NCBI GenBank assembly: GCA_003022505.1 | Contig: PXTQ01000063.1 | Location: 1-15,565, forward strand | Origin: Bacteroidetes bacterium QS_8_64_10 | GTDB taxonomy: Bacteria > Bacteroidota > Rhodothermia > Rhodothermales > Salinibacteraceae | Direction of reading: 5' to 3' | DNA: 15,565 nt | In this document: piece after piece, positions 6,314 through 12,632 of the stretch | Numbering within the stretch: the first letter of the stretch is position 1 | How the letters are laid out: the number at the start of each line of letters is the position of its first letter | The notes under the pieces: model-generated | Seen by the model: the letters and a program-made list of their open reading frames with translations, nothing else | Told to the model about the DNA's origin: nothing | Databases searched by the model: none | Translations under genes and position numbers: made by a program

Positions 6314-7453
6314 ATGATCTACCTCGATCACGCCGCTACCACGCCGCTCGACAAGCGCGTGCTGGAAGCAATGAAGCCGTACCTGACCGAACACTTCGGC
6401 AACGCCTCGTCGGTGCATCAGATGGGCCGGCGCGCGCGGGTCGCCGTGGAGGACAGCCGCGAGCGCGTGGCCGAGCTGCTGGGCGCGGAAACGAGCGAGA
6501 TCGTGTTTACAAGCGGTGGCACCGAGTCGAATAACGCCGCCCTCAAGGGCGCGCTCACCGACGGCCGCCCGCATCTGATTACGTCTGCTGCCGAACACGA
6601 CGCCGTGCTGCGTCCCGCCGAGCGGATGCAATCGTCAGACCGGCCCGTCACCATCCTGAATCCCGGCTCGCACGGCGCGGCTCAGCCCGATCAGGTGCAG
6701 GAGGCGCTCACGGACGAAACGGGCCTCGTCTCGCTCATGCACGTCAACAACGAATTGGGCGCGGTGACGAACATTCCGGCTATCGCCGAACTCTGCCGCG
6801 AGGCGGGCGCGAGACTGCACTGCGACGCCGTGCAGAGCGCAGGCCTCTACGACCTTGACGTGAAGGCGCTGGGCGTGGATCTGCTCTCGATCTCGGCGCA
6901 CAAGTTCTACGGGCCGAAGGGCGTCGGCCTCCTATACGTGCGCGGCGGCGTGGACGTGCTGCCGCTCGTGGAGGGCGGCTCGCAGGAGCGCGACCGGCGC
7001 GGCGGCACCGAAAACGTGCCCGCCGTGGAAGAGGCGGCTTCGCGCCGCGAGCGCATCACGCGGCTCCGCGATCGGCTGCTCAGGCAGCTCCGCGCGGAGC
7101 TGGGCGCGGAAGCGTTCGTCGTGAACACGCCGCTGGGGGCGAGCGACGTAGACGCCGCACCGCACGTCCTGAACATCGCGCTTCGCCCGCAGGACGGCGC
7201 CCCCCTCGACGGTGAAATGCTGCTTCTGAACCTCGACACCGAGGGCATCTGCACCTCCGCCGGATCCGCCTGCACGAGCGGCGCGCTGGAGCCGAGTCAT
7301 GTGCTGCAAGCCATCGGCCTCGACGACGACGTGGCTGCCGGTGCACTCCGCTTCTCGCTGGGCAAAGAGAATACCGACGAGGAAATGGACGAAACCGCCC
7401 GCACGCTGGCCGAGGTGGTCGAGCGCGTCTCCCAATTTGCAAGTGTCGAGTGA
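6314..7453 (+). CDS. Cysteine desulfurase (NifS/IscS family)
   Basis: A PLP enzyme that removes sulfur from cysteine for Fe-S clusters, tRNA thiolation or other uses. In the 379 residues: MIYLDHAATTPLD at the start, SGGTESNN (67-74), His95 stacking on PLP in AAEHDAV, Asp171 and Gln174 in HCDAVQSAG, the Schiff-base Lys197 in SISAHKFYGPKGVG, and the persulfide-carrying Cys320 in TSAGSACTSG. The start is ATG 6314; the frame is open from 6173, but the upstream part is low-complexity leader (NPPTANPP-like) and non-homologous. Between RGGTENVPAV and RRERITRLRDRL (about 238-254) the usual helix seems about 11 residues short. No iscU, sufE or other Fe-S gene is close, so the exact paralogue is not assigned. 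The next gene begins 10 bases after its stop. Confidence 0.94.
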   Translation: MIYLDHAATTPLDKRVLEAMKPYLTEHFGNASSVHQMGRRARVAVEDSRERVAELLGAETSEIVFTSGGTESNNAALKGALTDGRPHLITSAAEHDAVLRPAERMQSSDRPVTILNPGSHGAAQPDQVQEALTDETGLVSLMHVNNELGAVTNIPAIAELCREAGARLHCDAVQSAGLYDLDVKALGVDLLSISAHKFYGPKGVGLLYVRGGVDVLPLVEGGSQERDRRGGTENVPAVEEAASRRERITRLRDRLLRQLRAELGAEAFVVNTPLGASDVDAAPHVLNIALRPQDGAPLDGEMLLLNLDTEGICTSAGSACTSGALEPSHVLQAIGLDDDVAAGALRFSLGKENTDEEMDETARTLAEVVERVSQFASVE

Positions 7454-7463
7454 CGAAGGGCGA

Positions 7464-8168
7464 ATGGTAGATCCGAATTCGAAAATCGAAACTCGAAATC
7501 CGCTTATTGTATTCGCCAAGCCGCCTGCGCCGGGCCGCGTCAAGACGCGACTCACGACCGCGCTCTCCGACGAAGAGGCCGCCCGGCTCTACGCGGCGTT
7601 CCTCGGCGACACGGTCGACGGCTACGCGGATCTGGCCGCTGACGTGCGCCTGTACTGGAGCCGCGCCCCTGACGACGGCGACGCCTCACTTCCCGCAGGC
7701 AACGCTCTCTCGGAGCACGTGCAGCAGGGCGACGGGCTGGGCGCGAGGATGCGCCGCGCCTTCCGAGAAACGCTGGACGCAGGTGCAGAACGCGCTGTCA
7801 TCGTCGGCACCGACCATCCCACGTTGCCGGCGGCCTTCGTCGAGCGGGCCTTCGCGGCGCTCGACGAGCCAGAGCGCATTTGCATTGGGCCGAGCGACGA
7901 CGGCGGCTACTACCTGCTGGGCATGAATGCCTTCTACCCGCAGCTCTTCGCGGACATGACGTACAGCCGGGGCGACGTCTTCGAGGAAACGCTCGAACGC
8001 ACCCGCCGAACGAGCGCCGACCTGACGGTGCTGCCCTCGTGGTACGACGTAGACACACCCGCCGACCTGCGCCGCCTCGCCCACGACCTCGACGCGGACC
8101 CGTCGATTCGCGCCCCGCGCACCCGCCGGACGGTGAAGGCGCTCCGTAAGCAAATTGCAAGCACGTAG
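7464..8168 (+). CDS. TIGR04282/DUF2064 family glycosyltransferase-like protein
   Basis: A 234-residue GT-A-fold protein of the DUF2064 group (also called rSAM/selenodomain-associated transferase 1), related to nucleotidyl- and glycosyltransferases. Substrate unknown. The nucleotide-binding start is FAKPPAPGRVKTRL (residues 18-31). Next come the metal-site region VGTDHPTLP, then GPSDDGGYYLLGM and, near the end, YDVDTPADL, all family hallmarks. The start ATG 7464 lies 10 bases after the desulfurase stop, so the two are probably co-transcribed. The first 12 residues (MVDPNSKIETRN) are encoded by repeated TCGAAA-type words resembling the non-coding leaders seen elsewhere in the window. Homologues usually begin directly at RNPLIVFAK, so the leader may have become coding or a rare start may be used. 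Confidence 0.88.
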   Translation: MVDPNSKIETRNPLIVFAKPPAPGRVKTRLTTALSDEEAARLYAAFLGDTVDGYADLAADVRLYWSRAPDDGDASLPAGNALSEHVQQGDGLGARMRRAFRETLDAGAERAVIVGTDHPTLPAAFVERAFAALDEPERICIGPSDDGGYYLLGMNAFYPQLFADMTYSRGDVFEETLERTRRTSADLTVLPSWYDVDTPADLRRLAHDLDADPSIRAPRTRRTVKALRKQIAST

Positions 8169-8224
8169 AGGGCTGGGATGCATTCAATTGAAAACGTTCG
8201 CTTTTGTATTTTTCTCGCTGCGCT

Positions 8225-8983
8225 ATGCCCGACACCGCCGCCGGCCATCGCCCCTTTTACGACAGCGCTTGGCCGCGCCCGAAGCGTGACGCGGCGCGGG
8301 CGATCTGGGACTGGCACCTCGCGCTCTGCGACCCGCACTACCCGGCCCTCGATGGCAACGACCTCGCCGCCTACTTCGCGGCCGAGCGCGAGAAGGCCGA
8401 GGCCGGGGAGCCGCTCGATATCGTGCCGGAGGACGTGCGGCAGCGCGCCTACGACGCCTGCGCCGAGCACGACCTGCCACGCGAACCGCTGGTTCGCCAA
8501 ATCGACGGCGCGCATCGCCGCGTGCCGCCCGTACGCTTCGAAAGCGCGAAAGCGCTGCGCGGCTTTGTGGACCGGTGGGTCGTGCCGCACGCTCGTCTTC
8601 TGGCACACCTCGGCGGCGCGACCGGATCGTGGCAGCGCAAGCCCGTGCGTGAGCTTGCGCGCGGCTTCTTCAGCACGGGACGCCTGGCGCAACTCTCCGC
8701 CGACCTCGACGCCAACCGGCTGTTCATCCCGCAGGAACGCCTCAAACAGCAAGGCGTATCGCTGCAACAACTCCGCGACGGACACCTCGACGAGTCGGTG
8801 CGGCGGCTTCTCTGGAAGCAAACTGTGCGGGCGCGCGACTACCTGGCGCAGGGTCGCTCCCTGGCCGACGACCTCCGAGGACGACTGGGACGCCACTTCA
8901 AGCGCTGGTGGCTCGGCGCGCTCGAAGTGCTGAGCGAGATCGAGCGCCGCGAGTTCGACGTGTGGAGCGGCCAACAACGATAA
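8225..8983 (+). CDS. Squalene/phytoene synthase-like protein, probably catalytically inactive
   Basis: A 252-residue relative of trans-isoprenyl synthases (squalene/phytoene synthase, HpnC/HpnD). The match is clearest in the second half: AEHDLPREPLVRQIDGAHR (81-98), then a helix-rich part, RLFIPQERLKQQGVS (165-179), and a C-terminal helical region ending ALEVLSEIERREFDVW. In active enzymes two Asp-rich motifs bind the diphosphates. The first (DDxAD type) is not found in the N-terminal 75 residues, and the second (QDxxxD) reads AQLSADLD, keeping only one Asp. The protein is also about 30-40 residues shorter than usual. I therefore expect no prenyl transfer in the normal way. Start ATG 8225 is preferred over TTG 8204. 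It follows the DUF2064 gene by 56 bases, perhaps in the same transcript. No other carotenoid or hopanoid gene is visible. Confidence 0.75.
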   Translation: MPDTAAGHRPFYDSAWPRPKRDAARAIWDWHLALCDPHYPALDGNDLAAYFAAEREKAEAGEPLDIVPEDVRQRAYDACAEHDLPREPLVRQIDGAHRRVPPVRFESAKALRGFVDRWVVPHARLLAHLGGATGSWQRKPVRELARGFFSTGRLAQLSADLDANRLFIPQERLKQQGVSLQQLRDGHLDESVRRLLWKQTVRARDYLAQGRSLADDLRGRLGRHFKRWWLGALEVLSEIERREFDVWSGQQR

Positions 8984-9301
8984 AGTTGCAACCTGCCTTC
9001 TCGGAACCCGCCCGCGCCTCCCCGTCGTTCATACTGATGCGAGCATGTCTCACTACTGACCCGAAGGTTGTCTGCTAAACTTCACGGGATTTGCTTCAGA
9101 AAGCGATAGGGGTCGGGAAGATAAGACGGTAGGAAGCGGAAACGGTCTCAGCACACTCAAAAACGTCCGACTTCCCTTCTTTCCGCCTTCCCATCTTCCT
9201 ATCTCCTCCTGGGTAGAATGTACGTCCGAAATCTTTAGCTATCCATGTTCGCGTCAGTAGTAAAATAACGAGGGCCACCCCTTCACCCAACCTCCCTTCC
9301 T
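8984..9301. other. Gene-free stretch before the antiporter
   Basis: These 318 bases hold no protein-like frame. Most of the stretch (9029-9264) is one long imperfect palindrome, purine-rich on the left (GATAGG, GGGAAGAT, GGAAGCGGAAA) and pyrimidine-rich on the right. The final 30 bases before the GTG at 9302 are C-rich with a few purines (CCACCCCTTCACCCAACC), without a Shine-Dalgarno site. Confidence 0.55.
9029..9264. repeat. 236-base imperfect palindrome
   Basis: Outer arms: TACTGATGCGAGCATG (about 9033-9048) against CATGTTCGCGTCAGTA (9245-9260), 14 of 16 complementary. Moving inward in order: GCTAAA with TTTAGC, GGATTT with AAATC, GATAGG with CCTATC, AAGAT with ATCTT, and AGCGGAAA with TTTCCGCC, separated by small insertions. 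The order-preserving pairing argues for a decayed long inverted repeat or a structured RNA rather than chance. No transposase or duplicated target is evident. Confidence 0.5.
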
Positions 9302-10744
9302 GTGCCTAACGCCATCCTCTTCGGCATCGTGTGCGTCATCGCGCTGGGCAGCCTGGCGCAATGGCTGGCTTGGCGCTTCCGCGTGCCGTCCATTCTGCTG
9401 CTTCTCGTGTTCGGCTTCGTGGCCGGCCCCGTCACCGGTCCCGACCTGCTGCTGGATCCGGGCGCGCTGCGCGAAGCCGACTGGGTGTTCGCGTTCACGT
9501 CGCTCTCCATCGGCGTCATCCTGTTCGAGGGCGGGCTGACGCTGCGCCTCCGCGAGCTGCGCGAAGTGGGCCACGCCGCGCTCTATCTGATTACGCTCGG
9601 CGTGCTCCTCACGTGGGCGATGGCCGGCGCGGCGGCGTACTACCTGCTCGGCTTTCCACCCGGCCTCGCCGTCTTGACGGGCGCGATCCTCACTGTCACC
9701 GGCCCGACGGTTGTGGTTCCGCTCCTGCGTCACGTGCGGCCTGCCGGGCGCGTTGGCGCGCTCGCCAAGTGGGAGGGCATTACCATCGACCCGGTGGGAG
9801 CGATCCTGGCCGTGCTCGTCCTGGAGACGCTGCTCTTCATCAACGAGCCGGGCGCGCACGGCGGTGAGTACGGCGCAGCCCTCCACACCGCCAAAGGCGT
9901 GCTGCGCACGCTGTTCATCAGCGTGGGCGTCAGCATCACCGGCGCGCTCATCCTGATCGACCTCATCCGGCGTCGCCTCATGCCGGACTTCCTGGTCAAC
10001 CCGATTGCGCTCACCGTGGTCATCGGGGCCTTTTCCATCTCAAACCTCCTGCAGCACGAGTCTGGCCTGCTCACGACGACGCTCATAGGCATCTTCCTGG
10101 CGAATCAGTCCTACGCCTCCATGCGCCGCATCGAGGAGTTCAAGGAGGACTTGCAAGTGCTTCTGATCGCCGCGCTCTTTATCGTGCTGAGCGCCCGGTT
10201 GGAAATGAGCGCCTTGCAGTACATCGACGGGCAGGCGCTGCTCTTTCTGGGCGCGCTCATCGTGCTCGTGCGCCCCATCAGCGTGTTTCTGTCGCTGATG
10301 GGGACGAGAGGCCGCCGTGAGCGGCCTCGTCCCCATTATCTTTCTGGTGATCGTGGGCACGGTGGCCGTCTACGGGCTGACGATTGCGCCGCTGGGCCGC
10401 TGGCTGGGGCTGGCCCAGCCCAACCCGCAGGGCGTGCTGTTTGTGGGCGCGCACGGCTGGGCCAGGCGGATGGCGCGCGCGCTCGTCGAGCAGGACGTGA
10501 CGGTGCTCATGGTGGACGCCAACCCGAAGACCGTCTGGCAGGCGCGCCGCGAGGGGCTGCCCGCCCAGCAAGCCAACGTGCTCAGCGAAGGCGTCATGGA
10601 ACGGCTCGAACTGAGCGGCATCGGCAAGCTCGTGGCCCTGACGCCCAACGACGAGGTCAACTCGCTCGCCGCGCTTCACTTCAGCGAGATCTTCGAGAGC
10701 GCCGAGGTCCTGCAACTCGCCACGCGTACCGAGGTGCAGCGTGA
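9302..10744 (+). CDS. Antiporter membrane part (as read; homologous only to about 10306)
   Basis: The open frame has 480 codons, but only the first 335 or so (9302-10306) are antiporter; the rest is out-of-frame, Arg-rich translation of the downstream domain. The membrane part has many hydrophobic helices (for example residues 3-20, 29-47, 63-80, 95-117, 122-142). Family motifs are ILFEGGLTLRLRELR (73-87), TVTGPTVVVPLLRHVRP (131-147) and KWEGITIDPVGAILAVLV (156-173). Glu158 and Asp163 lie where related CPA antiporters carry ion-binding acids; TGP replaces the TDP of NhaP, as I would expect for this subfamily. The final helices, including the conserved APRG motif, are missing, so transport activity is unlikely from this piece. 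Confidence 0.6.
   Translation: MPNAILFGIVCVIALGSLAQWLAWRFRVPSILLLLVFGFVAGPVTGPDLLLDPGALREADWVFAFTSLSIGVILFEGGLTLRLRELREVGHAALYLITLGVLLTWAMAGAAAYYLLGFPPGLAVLTGAILTVTGPTVVVPLLRHVRPAGRVGALAKWEGITIDPVGAILAVLVLETLLFINEPGAHGGEYGAALHTAKGVLRTLFISVGVSITGALILIDLIRRRLMPDFLVNPIALTVVIGAFSISNLLQHESGLLTTTLIGIFLANQSYASMRRIEEFKEDLQVLLIAALFIVLSARLEMSALQYIDGQALLFLGALIVLVRPISVFLSLMGTRGRRERPRPHYLSGDRGHGGRLRADDCAAGPLAGAGPAQPAGRAVCGRARLGQADGARARRAGRDGAHGGRQPEDRLAGAPRGAARPASQRAQRRRHGTARTERHRQARGPDAQRRGQLARRASLQRDLRERRGPATRHAYRGAA
10300..10334. repeat. 35-base inverted repeat at the antiporter breakpoint
   Basis: GGGGACGA (10300-10307) pairs with TCGTCCCC (10327-10334) and GGCCGC (10310-10315) with GCGGCC (10321-10326). 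Only a two-base bulge (GA) and a five-base loop (CGTGA) interrupt the 14 pairs. It sits exactly where the antiporter homology breaks. A GTG in the loop (10317) opens the next reading frame. Confidence 0.8.
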
Positions 10745-11759
10745 CGAGGAGGGCGATCTGCCCTCGCACCTGCGCGGTCGCTCCCTGTTCGGCGCGGGCG
10801 TCACCTACTCCTCTCTCACCGAGCGCTTCGAGCAAAAAGCCCAGGTGCGCAGCCTGGAAGTCAAAGAGGGCTTCAGCTACGAGTCGTTCAAGGAGCAGCA
10901 CGGCGAGCAGACCACGCCGCTTTTTCTGGTTAAAAAGAGCGGGTCTGTGTTCGTGTTTTCGGAAGACGCCCCGGCCACGCCGCAACCCGGCGACACGCTC
11001 GTGGTCATGGCGGATCCCGAAACAGACGAGACGGACCTGCACCTGTCTCCCGACGCGGAGCCGGTGACGGAGGAGGTCGCGCGCTTCACCGAAGGAGCAT
11101 CGTCCGAGCAGGCCATGCACGAGTTTGTGGCGCAGGCCCCCTTGATCGACGTGGCGGAGCCGACCTCGTTCGAGGAAGCCGTGGAGCGCGTATCCGAGCG
11201 GCTTGCGCCCACTGTGAACGCCTCGCCGGATGATCTGGCGCAGCGCTTCATGGAGAACGCCCGACGCTCCACCACGCCGCACCTGCACGGGGCGGCCATC
11301 CCGCACTGCCGCTTGTCCGGCATCAGCGAGTCGGTGCTGGCGCTCGTGCGCTGCCGCGAGGGCGTGCAGTTACCCGTCGAGGGGGAGCAACGCGGCGACG
11401 GCGCCCCGCCGCAGCACACCGAGGAGCCGGTCTACGCGCTGCTCTTTCTGGTCAGCCCCTCAGCCTACCCCAACCGGCACCTGCACGTCCTCTCGCACAT
11501 CGCCGGCTGCCTCGACCGCGACGACTTCGAGGAGCGCTGGCGCGAGGCGGAGAGCGAACGCGCCCTCAAGGAGACGCTCCTCATCCCGAACACTACCAGG
11601 AGGTGCAAATCACACCGGACGGCGAGCGGGCGACGCTCATCGGGCGCACCTTGCGCGACTCCGACCTGGCGGCGGGCGACGTTCTTCTGCTGGAACGACA
11701 GGACGGCTCCGTGCTGCAGCCGGGGCCGGAGACGGTCTTTGAGGAAGGGGACTGGCTGA
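10317..11759 (+). CDS. RCK/TrkA-N plus PTS EIIA type-2 part of the broken antiporter
   Basis: The frame opens at GTG 10317 (MSGLVPIIFLVIVGTVAVYG), which is the last membrane helix of the transporter, not a natural protein start. RCK_N spans about residues 38-135: GVLFVGAHGWARRMARAL (glycine loop in the variant form GAHGWA), the acidic VDAN at 67-70, then LVALTPNDEVNSLAALHF. An RCK_C-like segment (155-235) ends QPGDTLVVMADPE. The EIIA-2 domain (about 265-415) contains the phosphorylatable His330 in HGAAIPHCR and the FLVSPSAYPNRHLHVLSHIA segment. After about residue 422 (LL) the frame is wrong, and the Cys/Arg-rich tail to 11759 is not real. The true final TrkA-C domain (GRTLRDSDLAAGDVLLLERQ, then FEEGDWLTVAD) continues in the frame ending at 11821. 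Confidence 0.65.
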   Translation: MSGLVPIIFLVIVGTVAVYGLTIAPLGRWLGLAQPNPQGVLFVGAHGWARRMARALVEQDVTVLMVDANPKTVWQARREGLPAQQANVLSEGVMERLELSGIGKLVALTPNDEVNSLAALHFSEIFESAEVLQLATRTEVQRDEEGDLPSHLRGRSLFGAGVTYSSLTERFEQKAQVRSLEVKEGFSYESFKEQHGEQTTPLFLVKKSGSVFVFSEDAPATPQPGDTLVVMADPETDETDLHLSPDAEPVTEEVARFTEGASSEQAMHEFVAQAPLIDVAEPTSFEEAVERVSERLAPTVNASPDDLAQRFMENARRSTTPHLHGAAIPHCRLSGISESVLALVRCREGVQLPVEGEQRGDGAPPQHTEEPVYALLFLVSPSAYPNRHLHVLSHIAGCLDRDDFEERWREAESERALKETLLIPNTTRRCKSHRTASGRRSSGAPCATPTWRRATFFCWNDRTAPCCSRGRRRSLRKGTG

Positions 11760-11866
11760 CCGTGGCCGACGCGGAGAAGTCTGCTTCGCCTCGCACGCAG
11801 GCCGCTCATCGGGAGGCGTAAAAATATTGGTTTGAGGATAAGTGGTCTTCTCTCCAAGTTTCTATC

Positions 11867-11884
11867 GGTTGGCGGGAGCCAACC
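11867..11884 (+). terminator. Hairpin after the antiporter locus
   Basis: GGTTGGC (11867-11873), loop GGGA, GCCAACC (11878-11884): a perfect seven-pair stem 45 bases after the stop. A five-T run follows only at 11894-11898, so it is not a classical intrinsic terminator. A perfect ten-base palindrome CTTACGTAAG lies at 11918-11927, possibly an operator-like site for the next gene. Confidence 0.35.
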
Positions 11885-11950
11885 CTGAACAGGTTTTTGA
11901 CTCGAATCAAAACCACACTTACGTAAGCGAGAAAATCAGTAAGTCGCCCG

Positions 11951-12000
11951 CCCGACCTTCTGACGTTCGGCTTTTGACCTCCCGACTTTCACCTCGAAAC
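11951..12000 (+). repeat. Degenerate CGACCTT/TTTGACC word repeat before the AP2-like gene
   Basis: The 50 bases before the ATG at 12005 consist of variants of one word: CGACCTTCTGACGTT, CGGCTTTTGACCTC, CCGACTTTCACCTCG. The same vocabulary appears at 12573-12620 before aroE and at 2165-2197. It has no protein-coding look and takes the place where a leader and ribosome-binding region would lie. Confidence 0.5.
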
Positions 12001-12004
12001 GCCC

Positions 12005-12550
12005 ATGCCGCAGCTTAAAAACGAACCCGTCCGCATCGAAACCGGCACCACGAGAGGCTGGCAGGTCCGGTTTTATTACCAGAACGAGGACGGCGAGACG
12101 AAATACCACTCAAAGCTGTTCAGCGACGGCGTTCACGGGGGCCGCCAGGAGGCGTGGGACGCGGCCATTGAGTACCGCGACGACAACATCGAAGACTTTC
12201 TCAAAGAATACCGCGACAGCGAGATCGAGCCGTACCGCCGCCGCGAAAAACGTAACAACAGCGGCGTGCCCGGCGTGATGTTCTACGAGCGCGAAAACAA
12301 GCACGGCGAAACCTATTATCACGTTCGGGCGCACGTGGTCGGCGAAGCTGACACGACTCGCATGCAAACGCTCTCGACGCTCGAACACGGCAACGAGGGC
12401 GCGGTCAAAAAGGCGTGTCAGTTTCGCTACGAGGGCCTTTCTGAGATACACGGCGAAAACAACCCGTATCCGTCCTGGGAGCGCCTCTACAACGAAATCG
12501 TCGATACGGTGGGCGAAAAATACGACCTCGATGCCATCGAACCTGATTAG
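12005..12550 (+). CDS. Protein with two AP2/ERF-like modules
   Basis: A 181-residue soluble protein that I read as two diverged AP2-like beta-sheet modules, which bind DNA in plants, phages and some bacteria. Module 1 (about 18-62): RGWQVRFYYQNEDGETKYHS, then GVHGGRQEAWDAAIEYRDD, the typical strand pattern followed by a 'GG..A...A..YRD' helix. Module 2 (about 87-145): SGVPGVMFYERENKHGETYY, then VRAHVV and GNEGAVKKACQFRYEGL. There is no transposase, integrase or nuclease domain, so this is not a homing endonuclease. The start ATG 12005 is clear and directly preceded by the degenerate word repeat. Its base composition is slightly less GC-rich than its neighbours (many GAA, AAA and TAT codons). 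DNA binding is inferred from weak pattern similarity only. Confidence 0.6.
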   Translation: MPQLKNEPVRIETGTTRGWQVRFYYQNEDGETKYHSKLFSDGVHGGRQEAWDAAIEYRDDNIEDFLKEYRDSEIEPYRRREKRNNSGVPGVMFYERENKHGETYYHVRAHVVGEADTTRMQTLSTLEHGNEGAVKKACQFRYEGLSEIHGENNPYPSWERLYNEIVDTVGEKYDLDAIEPD

Positions 12551-12572
12551 AAGGCCCACTTTGTCATGGGGT

Positions 12573-12620
12573 ACAGGTCTCACGTCTTTTCGACCTTCCA
12601 GCCTTCGACTTTTGACCTGA
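12573..12620 (+). repeat. Degenerate CGACCTT/TTTGACC word repeat before aroE
   Basis: Words TTTTCGACCTTCCAG, CCTTCGACTTTTGACC and CAGGTCTCACGTC crowd the 82-base gap before aroE. CAGGTC (12574-12579) pairs with GACCTG (12614-12619). The arrangement CAGGTC...CACGTCT...GACCTG is shared with the fold-back at 2116-2197, pointing to a common origin. Confidence 0.5.
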
Positions 12621-12632
12621 AAGATCTTCTTG

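Larger units (their letters stand above)
9302..11821 (+). pseudogene. Cation:proton antiporter with RCK and PTS-EIIA domains, broken by two lesions
   Basis: Read across three frames this locus encodes one long protein: CPA-type antiporter, TrkA-N (RCK_N), an RCK_C-like domain, a PTS EIIA type-2 domain and a final TrkA-C domain. Intact relatives exchange Na+ or K+ for H+ across the inner membrane under nucleotide control. Lesion 1 is near 10300-10334: after the residues LSLMGT the frame is lost, and the conserved stretch of roughly 40 residues (the WRER...APRGIVAAAV region of relatives) is absent, replaced by a 35-base inverted repeat. Lesion 2 is near 11577-11582: one base is missing, after which HPEHYQEVQITPDG (from 11582) continues in another frame to the TAA at 11819-11821. 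The start is GTG 9302. Either the gene is dead, or split into separately translated parts, or the assembly is wrong at both places. Confidence 0.8.

Noticed and set aside
7934..8977. 347-codon open frame on - opposite the DUF2064 and synthase-like genes
   Set aside because: It spans two genes recognised on the + strand and shows no domain motif; a codon-bias shadow.
11570..11610. Programmed translational frameshift joining the last TrkA-C domain
   Set aside because: No slippery heptamer or stimulatory structure is visible at the junction, and the first break in the same gene also needs lost coding sequence, so mutation or sequencing error is simpler.
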